DNA of 64,000 nt from Actinacidiphila epipremni (GCF_012034175.1 NZ_JAATEJ010000032.1:1-64000), one strand, 5' to 3'. Positions 41,470 through 50,577 are shown, counted from the stretch's first letter. Numbers and translations: made by a program. The notes: generated by a model from the sequence alone, not told the origin.

Positions 41470-41874
41470 ATGATCCGCATGAGCAGCGAACCCATCCCCC
41501 TCACCAAGGCCCTGGCCTCCTTCGACGCCTTGTGGAGCCCGCGCATCGTCACCCGCGTCAACGACTACGACGTCCGGGTCGCCAAGGTCGAGGGCGAGCA
41601 CGTCTGGCACGTCCACGACGACACCGACGAGTTCTTCCTGGTCCTCGACGGCGAACTCCACATCCACCTCCGCGAGCCCGCCGGCGAGCGTACGGTCGTC
41701 CTCCCCCGGGGCGCGGTCTTCACCGTCCCCCGCGGCACCGAGCACAAGCCGTACGCCCCCTCCCCCACCGCGATCCTGCTCTTCGAGCCCACCGGCACCC
41801 CCACGGTCGGCGACCGCCACGACCCCGTCCCCGCCCACGTCGACGCCACGACGGGCCATCCCCTCACCGCCTGA
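41470..41874 (+). CDS. Cupin domain protein
   Basis: A 134-residue single-domain cupin. Motif 1 is HVWHVHDDTDEFFLVLDGELHIHL (metal-binding histidines), and motif 2 is PRGAVFTVPRGTEHKPYAPSPT. It could be a metal-dependent isomerase or dioxygenase, or a sugar-binding protein. ATG 41470 was chosen; ATG 41479 is also in frame. It is divergent from the GlxA-type regulator. Confidence 0.86.
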   Translation: MIRMSSEPIPLTKALASFDALWSPRIVTRVNDYDVRVAKVEGEHVWHVHDDTDEFFLVLDGELHIHLREPAGERTVVLPRGAVFTVPRGTEHKPYAPSPTAILLFEPTGTPTVGDRHDPVPAHVDATTGHPLTA

Positions 41875-41890
41875 AACGAGGCCACCCAGC

Positions 41891-42040
41891 AACGGAAAGC
41901 CGCCGCCGGACGTACGGCAGGGGGCGCTCACCCACCCACCCCCACCCCCGCCAACGGAGAGCCGCCCGGCGGACGGACGGAAGGGCGCGATCCCCCCACC
42001 GGCGGAGAGCCGCCCGACGACGGGCGGGAGGGGGTGATCC
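41891..42040 (+). repeat. Three degenerate direct repeats between cupin gene and coaA
   Basis: AACGGAAAGCCGCC at 41891, AACGGAGAGCCGCCCG at 41953 and GGCGGAGAGCCGCCCG at 42001 each begin a G-rich block ending near GGGGGCGC or GGGTGATCC. The units are 62 and 48 bp apart. They fill much of the 326 bp gap between the cupin stop and coaA. No small gene is evident here. Confidence 0.65.
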
Positions 42041-42200
42041 GGGGGGTGCCCCCGCAGGACTGCGCACGACAAGAGGTCACCGAATGCGGACGCAGGTCAA
42101 TGTGCGCAGTCCGAGGAGGTACCCCCCGGAGCGCCCCCGACCACCCCACCCCCCGAACGGACCGCGCCCCGCGAAAAGCCCAGCGCAGCGCCCTGCGAGG

Positions 42201-43262
42201 ATGGGCAGCGTGACCACCTCCGTGAGCTCAGCATCCGCCGGCACCCCGGCCGGCCCGGCGACCCCGGCCAGCCCCTTCGTCGAGCTGACCAGAGCCCAGT
42301 GGAGCGCCCTGCGCGACCGCACCCCGCTGCCGCTCACCGCCGCGGAAGTCGACAAGCTGCGCGGCCTCGGCGACGTCACCGACCTCGCCGAGGTCATCGA
42401 CGTCTACCTCCCGCTCTCCCGCCTGCTCAACCTCTACGTCGCCGCCCACAGCGGCCTCCGCGGCGCCCTCAACACCTTCCTCGCCGGCACCTCCGAGGGA
42501 AACCGCGCCCCCCACCCCGGCACCCCCTTCGTGATAGGCGTCGCCGGCAGCGTCGCGGTCGGCAAGTCCACCACCGCCCGCCTCCTCCAGGCCCTGCTCG
42601 CCCTCCCCCAGGCCCCGCAGCCCGGCCCGCACGGCCAGCCCGGCCAGCACGGCCACGGCCCCCGCAACGTCGCCCTCGTCACCACCGACGGCTTCCTCCA
42701 CCCGAACGCCGAGCTGGAGCGCCGCGGCCTGATGTCCCGCAAGGGCTTCCCGGAGTCCTACGACCGCCGCGCCCTCACCCGCTTCGTCGCGGACGTGAAG
42801 TCCGGCCGCCCCGAGGTCACCGCCCCCGTCTACTCGCACCTGTCGTACGACATCGTCCCCGGCGAGAAGCTCACCGTGCGCCGCCCGGACATCCTCATCA
42901 TCGAGGGCCTGAACGTCCTGCAGCCCGCGCTCCCCGGCCAGGACGGCCGCAGCCGGATCGGCCTCGCGGACTACTTCGACTTCAGCGTGTACGTCGACGC
43001 CCGCACCGAGGACATCGAGCAGTGGTATCTCGGCCGGTTCCGCAAGCTGCGCGAGACCGCGTTCCAGGACCCGGACTCGTACTTCACGAAGTACACCCGG
43101 GTGGCGGAGGACGAGGCGATGGACTACGCGCGGATGATCTGGCGCACGATCAACCGCCCGAACCTCGTGGAGAACGTCCTGCCCACCCGTGGCCGCGCGA
43201 CCCTGGTCCTGCGCAAGGACCAGGACCACAAGGTGCAGCGCCTGTCGCTGCGCAAGCTCTGA
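42201..43262 (+). CDS. coaA: Type I pantothenate kinase
   Basis: A 353-residue kinase for the first committed step of coenzyme A synthesis. The P-loop is GVAGSVAVGKSTTARLLQALL. The catalytic and substrate segment is VALVTTDGFLHPNAELERRGLMSRKGFPESYD, with IIEGLNVLQP after. A Gly/His/Gln/Pro-rich insert (PQPGPHGQPGQHGHGP) lies between the P-loop helix and the VALVTTDGF strand and is not usual in the family. ATG 42201 is reported; GTG 42210, with GAGG nine bases away, is equally plausible. It converges on glmM across a (CAACCG)12 array. Confidence 0.95.
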   Translation: MGSVTTSVSSASAGTPAGPATPASPFVELTRAQWSALRDRTPLPLTAAEVDKLRGLGDVTDLAEVIDVYLPLSRLLNLYVAAHSGLRGALNTFLAGTSEGNRAPHPGTPFVIGVAGSVAVGKSTTARLLQALLALPQAPQPGPHGQPGQHGHGPRNVALVTTDGFLHPNAELERRGLMSRKGFPESYDRRALTRFVADVKSGRPEVTAPVYSHLSYDIVPGEKLTVRRPDILIIEGLNVLQPALPGQDGRSRIGLADYFDFSVYVDARTEDIEQWYLGRFRKLRETAFQDPDSYFTKYTRVAEDEAMDYARMIWRTINRPNLVENVLPTRGRATLVLRKDQDHKVQRLSLRKL

Positions 43263-43314
43263 GGCGGGGACGAAAGGCGCACCTTCCACCCAACAGAAGG
43301 CACCCCCACCCCCG

Positions 43315-43386
43315 CAACCGCAACCGCAACCGCAACCGCAACCGCAACCGCAACCGCAACCGCAACCGCAACCGCAACCGCAACCG
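43315..43386. repeat. Hexanucleotide tandem repeat (CAACCG)x12
   Basis: Twelve perfect copies of CAACCG lie between the convergent coaA and glmM genes, with coaA ending 52 bp before and glmM starting its stop nine bases after. The array is perfectly homogeneous, which suggests recent slippage expansion. Confidence 0.97.
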
Positions 43387-43394
43387 GCGGAAAA

Positions 43395-44753
43395 CTAACC
43401 CAGCGCCGACTTCACCGCGTCCGCGAGCCGCCCGGCGACCGTCCGGGCGTGGTCGATGTCGGCCGCCTCCACCATGACCCGCACCAGCGGCTCCGTCCCC
43501 GAGGGCCGCAGCAGCACCCGCCCGGTGTCGCCGAGCTCCAGCTCCGCCTCGGCCACCGCCGCGCTGAGCTCGGCGGACGTGTGCACCCGGCTCTTGTCGA
43601 CGTCCGGCACATTCACCAGCACCTGCGGCAGCCGCCGCATCACCCCGGCCAGCTCCGCCAGCGACCGCCCGGTCGCGACGACCCGCGCGGCCAGCAGCAG
43701 GCCGGTCAGCGTGCCGTCCCCGGTCGTCGCGTGGTCCAGCACGATGACGTGCCCGGACTGCTCGCCCCCGAGGGCGTACCCGTGCTCCTTCATGGCCTCC
43801 AGCACGTACCGGTCCCCCACCCCCGTCTGCACGACGGTGATGCCCTCGCCCTGCATGGCCAGCGTGAAGCCCAGGTTCGACATCACCGTGCCGACGACCG
43901 TGTCCCCGCGCAGCTCACCGCGCTCGCGCAGCGCCAGCGCCAGGATGGACAGGATCTGGTCGCCGTCGACCTCGTTGCCCTCCGCGTCGACGGCCAGGCA
44001 CCGGTCGGCGTCCCCGTCGTGCGCGATGCCGAAGTGCGCCCCGTGCTCGACGACCGCGGCTTTCAGCGGCTCCAGGTGGGTGGAGCCGCAGCCGTCGTTG
44101 ATGTTGAGGCCGTCCGGGCGGGCGTGGATCGTCACGACGTCCGCGCCGGCCCGCGAGAACGCCTCGGGCGAGACCCGGGAGGCCGCGCCGTTCGCCTCGT
44201 CCAGGACGATCTTCAGACCGTCGAGCCGGTTGGGCAGCACCCCGACGAGATGGGCCACGTACTGGTCAAAGCCCTCGTCGTAGTCCCGGACCCGGCCGAC
44301 GCCGGAGCCGGTCGGGCGCACCCAGGGCGCGCCGGTGCGGTGCTCGTCGTAGAGCGTCTCGATGCGCTCTTCGAGCTCGTCGTCGAGTTTGTGGCCGCCG
44401 CGCGCGAGGAACTTGACGCCGTTGTCGGGCATCGCGTTGTGGCTCGCGGAGAGCATGACGCCGAGGTCGGCGCCCAGCGCGCCGGTGAGATACGCCACCG
44501 CCGGGGTGGGCAGCACACCGACCCGCAGGACGTCCACGCCCGCGCTGGCGAGGCCGGCGACGACCGCGGCCTCCAGGAACTCGCCCGACGCGCGCGGATC
44601 GCGCCCGACGACCGCCACCGGGCGGTGTCCGGCGAAGCTGCCCGCCTCGGCGAGTACGTGTGCGGCGGCGACCGACAGGCCGAGCGCCATTTCCGCGGTG
44701 AGGTCCGCGTTGGCGATGCCTCGCACGCCGTCGGTCCCGAAGAGTCGTCCCAC
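43395..44753 (-). CDS. glmM: Phosphoglucosamine mutase
   Basis: A 452-residue alpha-D-phosphohexomutase that makes glucosamine-1-P for UDP-GlcNAc. The active-site phosphoserine is in MLSASHNAMPDNG. The metal loop is HDGDADRCLAVD and the sugar-binding loop is GGEQSGHVI. The start was moved from a TTG at 44759 to GTG 44753, because GGAGG then lies eight bases upstream and the product has the length known for Streptomyces GlmM. Confidence 0.95.
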   Translation of the reverse strand: MGRLFGTDGVRGIANADLTAEMALGLSVAAAHVLAEAGSFAGHRPVAVVGRDPRASGEFLEAAVVAGLASAGVDVLRVGVLPTPAVAYLTGALGADLGVMLSASHNAMPDNGVKFLARGGHKLDDELEERIETLYDEHRTGAPWVRPTGSGVGRVRDYDEGFDQYVAHLVGVLPNRLDGLKIVLDEANGAASRVSPEAFSRAGADVVTIHARPDGLNINDGCGSTHLEPLKAAVVEHGAHFGIAHDGDADRCLAVDAEGNEVDGDQILSILALALRERGELRGDTVVGTVMSNLGFTLAMQGEGITVVQTGVGDRYVLEAMKEHGYALGGEQSGHVIVLDHATTGDGTLTGLLLAARVVATGRSLAELAGVMRRLPQVLVNVPDVDKSRVHTSAELSAAVAEAELELGDTGRVLLRPSGTEPLVRVMVEAADIDHARTVAGRLADAVKSALG

Positions 44754-44851
44754 AGTCAAGTCCTCCGATGTGATCCGGCGGCGCTGCCGTCTCAGCGATG
44801 TGCCCGGCGCGGATGGCGCGCTATGTACGTGACGCCCGACGCCCTACGTTT

Positions 44852-44872
44852 GGTTGTAACAGTCTTACAACC
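44852..44872 (-). promoter_or_regulatory. Palindrome upstream of glmM
   Basis: GGTTGTAA at 44852-44859 and TTACAACC at 44865-44872 are perfect inverse arms with a 5-bp centre. The site lies about 100 bp before the glmM start, next to an AT-rich CGATATATACG stretch that could hold a -10 box. A regulator binding here could control glmM. Confidence 0.6.
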
Positions 44873-44901
44873 CGATATATACGAGTGCGACGCGTCATGC
44901 G

Positions 44902-44937
44902 AACGCCCCGGAGGCAATGGTGTGCCTCCGGGGCGTT
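44902..44937 (-). terminator. Terminator after rpsI
   Basis: AACGCCCCGGAGGCA at 44902-44916 and TGCCTCCGGGGCGTT at 44923-44937 form a perfect 15-bp stem with a 6-nt loop, about 70 bp beyond the rpsI stop. It separates rplM-rpsI from glmM. Confidence 0.85.
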
Positions 44938-45004
44938 GCTGGACGGCTGTGGCGTGCCGAAAAGCGACAGAAAGGCGAGACGGCAGCCCGCGCCGGCCGG
45001 CGCT

Positions 45005-45520
45005 TTAGCGCTTGCTGAACTGCGGCGCCTTGCGGGCCTTCTTCAGACCGGCCTTCTTCCGCTCGACCGCGCGGTCGTCACGGGTCAGGAAGCCGGCCTT
45101 CTTCAGCGGACCGCGGTTGTTGTCGACGTCCGCCTCGTTGAGCGCGCGCGCCACACCGAGCCGCAGCGCACCGGCCTGGCCGGAGATGCCGCCGCCGCTG
45201 ATGCGGGCGATCACGTCGTAGCGGTTGTCGAGCTCGAGCACCTTGAAGGGCTCGTTCACTTCCTGCTGGTGCACCTTGTTCGGGAAGTAGCCCTCAAGGG
45301 TGCGACCGTTGATCTTCCACTTGCCCGAGCCCGGGACGATCCGGACCCGCGCGATGGAGCGCTTGCGGCGGCCGGTACCGGCGGCCGGCTGCGGGTCGCC
45401 GAAGCGGGACGCGAGGGACTCGGAGGTGTACTCCCCCTCGACCGCGTCGGACTCGAAGGTGGTGATCTCCTCGTAGGACTCTTCGCCCTCGAGAACGTTC
45501 TCGGCAGTGGTCTCAGCCAC
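45005..45520 (-). CDS. rpsI: 30S ribosomal protein S9
   Basis: A 171-residue S9 with an actinobacterial acidic N-terminal extension (about residues 1-45, AETTAENVLEGEESYEEITTFES). It ends in the conserved basic KKAGLKKARKAPQFSKR tail that reaches the ribosomal P site. The start is GTG 45520. It is coupled with rplM, 40 bp apart. Confidence 0.97.
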   Translation of the reverse strand: MAETTAENVLEGEESYEEITTFESDAVEGEYTSESLASRFGDPQPAAGTGRRKRSIARVRIVPGSGKWKINGRTLEGYFPNKVHQQEVNEPFKVLELDNRYDVIARISGGGISGQAGALRLGVARALNEADVDNNRGPLKKAGFLTRDDRAVERKKAGLKKARKAPQFSKR

Positions 45521-45560
45521 GACTCTCCTCGGATTCTTTCTGGCTAGCTGGTGGCCGGAA

Positions 45561-46004
45561 CTACTGCGCGACCTGGGTGATCTCGAACGGCACGGGCTGC
45601 TGGGCGCTGTGCGGGTGCTGGTCGCCCGAGTAGACCTTGAGCTTCGAGAGCATCTGACGGCCCAGGGAGTTCTTGGGGAGCATGCCCTTCACGGCCTTCT
45701 CGACGGCCTTCTCCGGGCTCTTGGCCAGCAGCTCGTCGTAGCGCACCGACCGCAGACCACCCGGGTAGCCGGAGTGGCGGTAGGCCATCTTCTGGGTGCG
45801 CTTGTTACCCGAGAGGTGCACCTTGTCGGCGTTGATGACGATGACGAAGTCGCCGGTGTCGACGTGGGGCGCGTAAATGGGCTTGTGCTTGCCCCGCAGG
45901 AGGGTGGCTGCCTGGGTCGCCAGGCGGCCCAGGACGACGTCCTGCGCGTCGATGACGTGCCACTGGCGCTGAATGTCGCCGGGCTTGGGGCTGTACGTAC
46001 GCAC
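45561..46004 (-). CDS. rplM: 50S ribosomal protein L13
   Basis: A 147-residue L13 (VRTYSPKPGDIQRQWHVIDAQDVVLGRLATQAATLLRGKHKP), first in the rplM-rpsI operon, with GTG start 46004. The 282 bp upstream, to the stop of the ABC-F gene at 46287, holds the operon promoter. I see no other gene there. Confidence 0.97.
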   Translation of the reverse strand: MRTYSPKPGDIQRQWHVIDAQDVVLGRLATQAATLLRGKHKPIYAPHVDTGDFVIVINADKVHLSGNKRTQKMAYRHSGYPGGLRSVRYDELLAKSPEKAVEKAVKGMLPKNSLGRQMLSKLKVYSGDQHPHSAQQPVPFEITQVAQ

Positions 46005-46286
46005 GGTCGTAGCCTTCGCTTCTTCTCAGTAGTGGTTTCCCCGGACCGCCCGCGGGGAGCGACCGGAGAAGGGGTCCTGACAAGGCCACCCGGACGATCA
46101 CGACAGCCGTGGCGGCACATGGGCGACGCAACCCTGTACCTGCCGCTGGTCATCGGCCCGGTGGACCGGCGTAAGGGCCCCTCACGTGAGATAGAGCAAG
46201 CCAATACGCATAAATTTCGAACCCTCACAATAGCTGGGGCACCCACCAGGGTCAAAACGCGCCCCCGTCCCCCGTACGGCGGCAGC

Positions 46287-47909
46287 TCAGCGCTCCCGCA
46301 CCACCCGCGGCTCGTCCCACACCGGCCCCGGCGTCTCGCGGACCGTGCCGTCCGCCGAGAAGAGCAGGAAGCGGTCGAAGCTGCGGGCGAACCAGCGGTC
46401 GTGCGTCACGGCGAGCACCGTGCCGTCGTACGCCTCCAGGCCCTCCTGCAGCGCCTCCGCCGACTCCAGGTCCAGGTTGTCGGTCGGCTCGTCCAGCAGC
46501 AGCGCGGTCGTGCCGGCCAGCTCCATGAGCAGGATCTGGAAGCGGGCCTGCTGCCCGCCGGAGAGCTTGTCGAAGGGCTGGTCGCCCTGCCGCTCCAGCT
46601 CGTAGCGGCGCAGCACCGACATCGCCCGGCCGCGGTCGCGGGCGTGCTCGCTCCACAGGATGTCCACCAGGGTGCGGCCCAGCAGCTCGGGATGCGCGTG
46701 CGTCTGCGCGAAGTGGCCGGGCACGACCCGGGCGCCCAGCCGGAAGCCGCCGGTGTGCGCGACGCCGGTGTCGCCCGCGAGCAGCCGCAGGAAGTGCGAC
46801 TTGCCCGAGCCGTTGGAGCCCAGCACGGCGACCCGCTCGCCGTAGAAGACCTCCAGGTCGAAGGGTTTCATCAGGCCGGTCAGGCCCAGCTTCTCGCAGG
46901 TCACCGCCCGTACGCCGGTACGGCCGCCCTTGAGCCGCATGCTGATCTCCTGCTCGCGCGGCGGCTCCTGCGGGGCGCCGGCGTCCTCGAAGCGCTTCAG
47001 CCGGGTCTGGGCGGCGTGGTAGCGCGAGGCCATGTCGGGGCTGTTCGCCGCCTGCTGCCGCAGCCGCTGCACCAGCGCCTTGAGCTTGGCGTGCTCCTCG
47101 TCCCAGCGGCGGCGCAGCTCCTCGAAGCGGGCGAAGCGCTCGCGGCGGGCGGCGTGGAAGGTGCCGAAGCCGCCGCCGTGCACCCACGCGGTGGCCCCGG
47201 TGGGGCCGGTCTCGACGCTGACGATCTTCTCCGCGGTACGGGACAGCAGCTCGCGGTCGTGGCTGACGAACAGCACGGTCTTGCGGGTCGCCGCGATCTG
47301 CTCCTCCAGCCAGCGCTTGCCGGGGACGTCCAGGTAGTTGTCCGGCTCGTCCAGCAGCAGCACCTCGTCGGGGCCGCGCAGCAGCGCCTCCAGCACCAGC
47401 CGCTTCTGCTCACCGCCGGACAGCGTCCTGACCTCGCGCCACTGCGCCCGCTCGTAGGGCACGCCCAGCGCGGCCGTCGTGCACATGTCCCACAGCGTCT
47501 CCGCCTCGTACCCGCGCGCCTCGGCCCAGTCGCCGAGCGCCTGCGCGTACGCCATCTGCGCCGGCTCGTCGTCCTGCGCCATGATCGCCAGCTCCGCCGC
47601 GTCCACGGCCTGCGCCGCGGCCCGGATCCGCGGGTGCGCGACCGAGACCAGCAGATCCCTTACGGTCGAGTCGTCGCGCACGCTGCCGACGAACTGGCGC
47701 ATCACGCCGAGGCCGCCGCTGACGGTCACCGCGCCGCCGTGCGGGGTGAGCTCGCCGGCGATGAGCCGCAGCAGCGTCGTCTTGCCGGCGCCGTTCGCGC
47801 CGACGAGCGCGACGGCCGCGCCGTCCCCGACGCGGAACGAGACGTCGCCGAGCAGCGCCCGCCCGTCCGGCAGGTAGAACTCCAGGTGCGCTGCCTCCAC
47901 ATGTCCCAT
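46287..47909 (-). CDS. ABC-F family ATPase
   Basis: A 540-residue soluble protein with two ABC ATPase domains and no membrane part. The first Walker A is GANGAGKTTLLRL, with signature LSGGEQKRLVLEALL and LDEPDNYLDV. The second Walker A is GSNGSGKSHFLRL, with signature LSGGQQARFQILL and LDEPTDNLD. A linker rich in arginine and glutamate lies between them. ABC-F proteins act on the ribosome in translation or antibiotic protection. No resistance-specific feature is apparent, and the gene lies next to ribosomal protein genes. The start ATG 47909 gives MGHVEAAHLEFYLPDG. Confidence 0.9.
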   Translation of the reverse strand: MGHVEAAHLEFYLPDGRALLGDVSFRVGDGAAVALVGANGAGKTTLLRLIAGELTPHGGAVTVSGGLGVMRQFVGSVRDDSTVRDLLVSVAHPRIRAAAQAVDAAELAIMAQDDEPAQMAYAQALGDWAEARGYEAETLWDMCTTAALGVPYERAQWREVRTLSGGEQKRLVLEALLRGPDEVLLLDEPDNYLDVPGKRWLEEQIAATRKTVLFVSHDRELLSRTAEKIVSVETGPTGATAWVHGGGFGTFHAARRERFARFEELRRRWDEEHAKLKALVQRLRQQAANSPDMASRYHAAQTRLKRFEDAGAPQEPPREQEISMRLKGGRTGVRAVTCEKLGLTGLMKPFDLEVFYGERVAVLGSNGSGKSHFLRLLAGDTGVAHTGGFRLGARVVPGHFAQTHAHPELLGRTLVDILWSEHARDRGRAMSVLRRYELERQGDQPFDKLSGGQQARFQILLMELAGTTALLLDEPTDNLDLESAEALQEGLEAYDGTVLAVTHDRWFARSFDRFLLFSADGTVRETPGPVWDEPRVVRER

Positions 47910-47975
47910 GCCCCGGATTCTCCCGCCCCGCCGGACGGGGCCCAACCTCTTTTCGCTCCCGGGGGGCCGGCGGGG

Positions 47976-48052
47976 GCCGGCGTGGGCCTGGCCGCGGCCT
48001 GGCAGGGGCCTTGCGGGAGCCGGCGTGGGCCCGGCCGGACCTTGCGGGAGCC
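47976..48052. repeat. Duplicated GCCGGCGTGGGCC / CCTTGCGGGAGCC blocks
   Basis: GCCGGCGTGGGCC at 47976-47988 and 48019-48031, and CCTTGCGGGAGCC at 48009-48021 and 48040-48052, make a duplicated block in the gap before the proline-rich gene. It may have arisen by slippage; no function is evident. Confidence 0.6.
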
Positions 48053-48102
48053 CTACGGGACCCCGGTAGGCCGGGGGACGGGGCGGCAATATGATGCGCG
48101 AC

Positions 48103-49710
48103 ATGACTGATGGCCCCGGGCAGCAGCCGCAGGAACCGCAGGAACCGCGCACCGGCCCCGCCGGCGGGGAGCGCGAGGTGCTGGAGGGGCGCGTCATCCC
48201 CTCCCGCCGGCACGAGGCGGACCCGCGGCAGCAGTTCCGCCAGGCGACCCCGCCGCCCCAGGCCCCCGAGCCCGGCCCGGCGTGGTCCCCCCAGGCCGAC
48301 GCAGCCGCCCAGCCCGCGCCCCCGGCCACGCCGGCCCCGCAGCCGGCCGAGCCCTGGTCCGCGCCCCCGCAGCAGCCCGCCCTGGCCCCCTCGCCCCAGG
48401 CGACCGCGCCCCAGCTCCCCCAGCAGGCCGGCTACGCCTCCCCGCCGGCCCAGCCGGAGGCCCAGGCGCCCCAGACCCCGCAACCGGGTGCGTACGGCTA
48501 CCCGCAGGCCGCCCCGCCGGAGTCCCAGGGCCAGCCCCAGGCCCCGCAGCAGCCGGGCTACGGCTACCCGCAGGGCCAGGCACCGGGCCCGCAGCCCGAG
48601 GCCCAGGCGCCGCAGCCGGGTGCGTACGGCTACCCGCAGCCGCAGGGCCAGGTGCCGCCGCAGGCCGGGTACGGCTACCCCCAGGCGCAGGCCCCGCAGC
48701 AGGGCGGTTACGGCTACCCGCAGGCGCAGCCGCAAGCCCCGGCGCCGCAGGCCCAGGCGCCGGCACCCGTACCGCAGCAGCAGGCCCCCGCGCAGGGGAC
48801 CCCCCACGTACCCTTCGCCAGCGGTGCGACGCCGCCGCGCCCCGCGCCCCGCGCCCGGCAGGCGGAGCCGGCCACCTCCACCACGAGCGGCACCAGCGGC
48901 AGCGGCAACAACAGCGACGCGTCCACCCCCGACTGGAACGCCCTCGCCGAGCAGCAGGAGTCCGGCGCCCGCCGCAAGCGGGTCCTCATGCTCACCGGCG
49001 GGATCGTGGCCGTCGCCGTGATCGCCGGCGGTGTCGCCACCGCGGTCGTGATGTCCGGTAAGGACGATGGCAAGTCCGTCGCCTCACCCTCCTCCTCGGC
49101 GACCGGCACGGCGAGCCAGCAGCCCCTCCCGCCGGCCCCGTCCTTCTCCTCCGTGGCCCCGCCGCCCCCGGCGAACCCGCTGGACTACCTCAACTCCCCC
49201 GCGAAGGACAAGGCACCGCTCACGCCGGACAGCCTCTTCCCCGGCAAGCAGTTCGTGTGGGAGGGCCGCACGTACACCAAGACGGTCTCGGACGTCACCA
49301 CCTCCTGCGCGAAGAACGCCCGCCAGGCGCTGGCGACCGCCCTCACCACCAGCGGCTGCCAGAAGCTGGTCCGGGCGACCTACACGGACGGCGCGCTCGC
49401 CGTCACCGTCGGCGTCGCCGTCTTCCCGGACGACGCGCACTCCAAGAAGGTCCAGAAGGTCTCGCAGTACCTGGCCCCCCTCAACGGCGGCGGCATCGCG
49501 AGCTTCTGCCGCGCGGTGCGCTGCCAGATGACGTCCAACGCGGTGGGCCGCTACGCGTACTTCGCGATCGCCGGCTACAAGAACGGCACGACGCTCGCGG
49601 CGACCGACACCGAGGGCAAGCAAGCGGCGGACGACGCCTCCGACTTCGCCTTCAGCCGCATCGTCCAACGCGGCAAGGACGCCGCGGCGGCGGACCCGGC
49701 CCGCCAGTAA
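48103..49710 (+). CDS. Proline/glutamine-rich membrane-anchored protein
   Basis: A 535-residue protein in three parts. Residues 1 to about 280 are Pro/Gln/Ala/Gly-rich and repeat GAYGYPQ or GYGYPQ words at least five times. A single membrane segment (VLMLTGGIVAVAVIAGGVATAVVM) follows near residue 300. The last 190 residues form an extracytoplasmic domain with cysteines in SCAKNARQAL, SGCQKL, SFCRAVRCQM. Proline-rich cytoplasmic tails with a wall-facing domain are frequent in Streptomyces membrane proteins. Function unknown. The start ATG 48103 is chosen over 48091, since MTDGPGQQPQ starts the conserved part. It sits next to truA. Confidence 0.75.
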   Translation: MTDGPGQQPQEPQEPRTGPAGGEREVLEGRVIPSRRHEADPRQQFRQATPPPQAPEPGPAWSPQADAAAQPAPPATPAPQPAEPWSAPPQQPALAPSPQATAPQLPQQAGYASPPAQPEAQAPQTPQPGAYGYPQAAPPESQGQPQAPQQPGYGYPQGQAPGPQPEAQAPQPGAYGYPQPQGQVPPQAGYGYPQAQAPQQGGYGYPQAQPQAPAPQAQAPAPVPQQQAPAQGTPHVPFASGATPPRPAPRARQAEPATSTTSGTSGSGNNSDASTPDWNALAEQQESGARRKRVLMLTGGIVAVAVIAGGVATAVVMSGKDDGKSVASPSSSATGTASQQPLPPAPSFSSVAPPPPANPLDYLNSPAKDKAPLTPDSLFPGKQFVWEGRTYTKTVSDVTTSCAKNARQALATALTTSGCQKLVRATYTDGALAVTVGVAVFPDDAHSKKVQKVSQYLAPLNGGGIASFCRAVRCQMTSNAVGRYAYFAIAGYKNGTTLAATDTEGKQAADDASDFAFSRIVQRGKDAAAADPARQ

Positions 49711-49719
49711 CGCGCAGCC

Positions 49720-50577
49720 TCAGACGCACCCGGCCGGCAGGGTGCGCAGGTTGCGGGCCTCAAGGTTGCGCGCGGCGAGCAGGTGGTCCGGCGGGTAGCC
49801 GACCTCCTCCAGGGTGAGGCCGTGGGGCCGCACGACGTTGACGGCGGAGTGCCGGACCCGCCCGGCAAGGACCTCCGCCGGGAAGCCCACCGGCTTGTGC
49901 CCGTCGCCGACCAGGATCATCGCCCCGACCAGCGCCCGCACCATGTTGTGGCAGAAGGCGTCCGCCCGCACCGTGGCGACGGCCACCCCGTCGTCCCGCC
50001 GCTCCCACCGCACGTCCAGCAGCGTACGGATCGTCGTCGCCCCCTCCCGCTTCTTGCAGTACGCGGCGAAGTCATGCTCCCCGAGCAGCAGCCGCCCGGC
50101 CTCGTTCATCGCCTCGACGTCGACGGGCCGGTCGTGCCACAGCACATGCCCGCGCAGCAGCGGGTCCACCCCGCCGGGGTGGTCACCGACCCGGTAGGCG
50201 TACCGCCGCCACACCGCCGAGAAGCGCGCGTTGAAGCCCGCCGGCGCCTCGCCCACCCCGAAGACCCGCACGTCCCACGGCAGCCGCCCGGCCAGCCGCC
50301 GCCGCAGCTTGTCCCGCTCGGCCTCCCACACCTCCCCCGGCAGATCCACATGCGCCACCTGCCCCCGCGCATGCACCCCCGCGTCCGTCCGCCCCGCGAC
50401 CGTCAACTCCACCGGCCCCCCCAGCCGCAACACCGTCGCGATCGCGTCCTCCACCTCCCCCTGCACAGTCCGCCGCGCCCGCTGCCTGGCCCACCCGGAA
50501 AACCCGGCCCCGTCATACGCCAGATCCAACCGCACCCGCACAAAACCGTCCTGGGGCTGATCACCATGCTCGCTCAC
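49720..50577 (-). CDS. truA: tRNA pseudouridine(38-40) synthase
   Basis: A 285-residue TruA with the catalytic aspartate in VAGRTDAGVHARGQVAHVD and the family end FCHNMVRALVGAMILVGDG. It isomerises uridines in the anticodon arm. The GTG at 50577 is chosen (VSEHGDQPQDGFVRV). The neighbouring DUF262 cassette diverges from it, with 75 bp between starts. Confidence 0.95.
   Translation of the reverse strand: MSEHGDQPQDGFVRVRLDLAYDGAGFSGWARQRARRTVQGEVEDAIATVLRLGGPVELTVAGRTDAGVHARGQVAHVDLPGEVWEAERDKLRRRLAGRLPWDVRVFGVGEAPAGFNARFSAVWRRYAYRVGDHPGGVDPLLRGHVLWHDRPVDVEAMNEAGRLLLGEHDFAAYCKKREGATTIRTLLDVRWERRDDGVAVATVRADAFCHNMVRALVGAMILVGDGHKPVGFPAEVLAGRVRHSAVNVVRPHGLTLEEVGYPPDHLLAARNLEARNLRTLPAGCV

Noticed and set aside
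46287..47909. Antibiotic resistance ABC-F (ARE) protein
   Set aside because: It has two intact ATPase domains, but no feature marks a resistance subtype, and it sits beside housekeeping genes. I call it only ABC-F.
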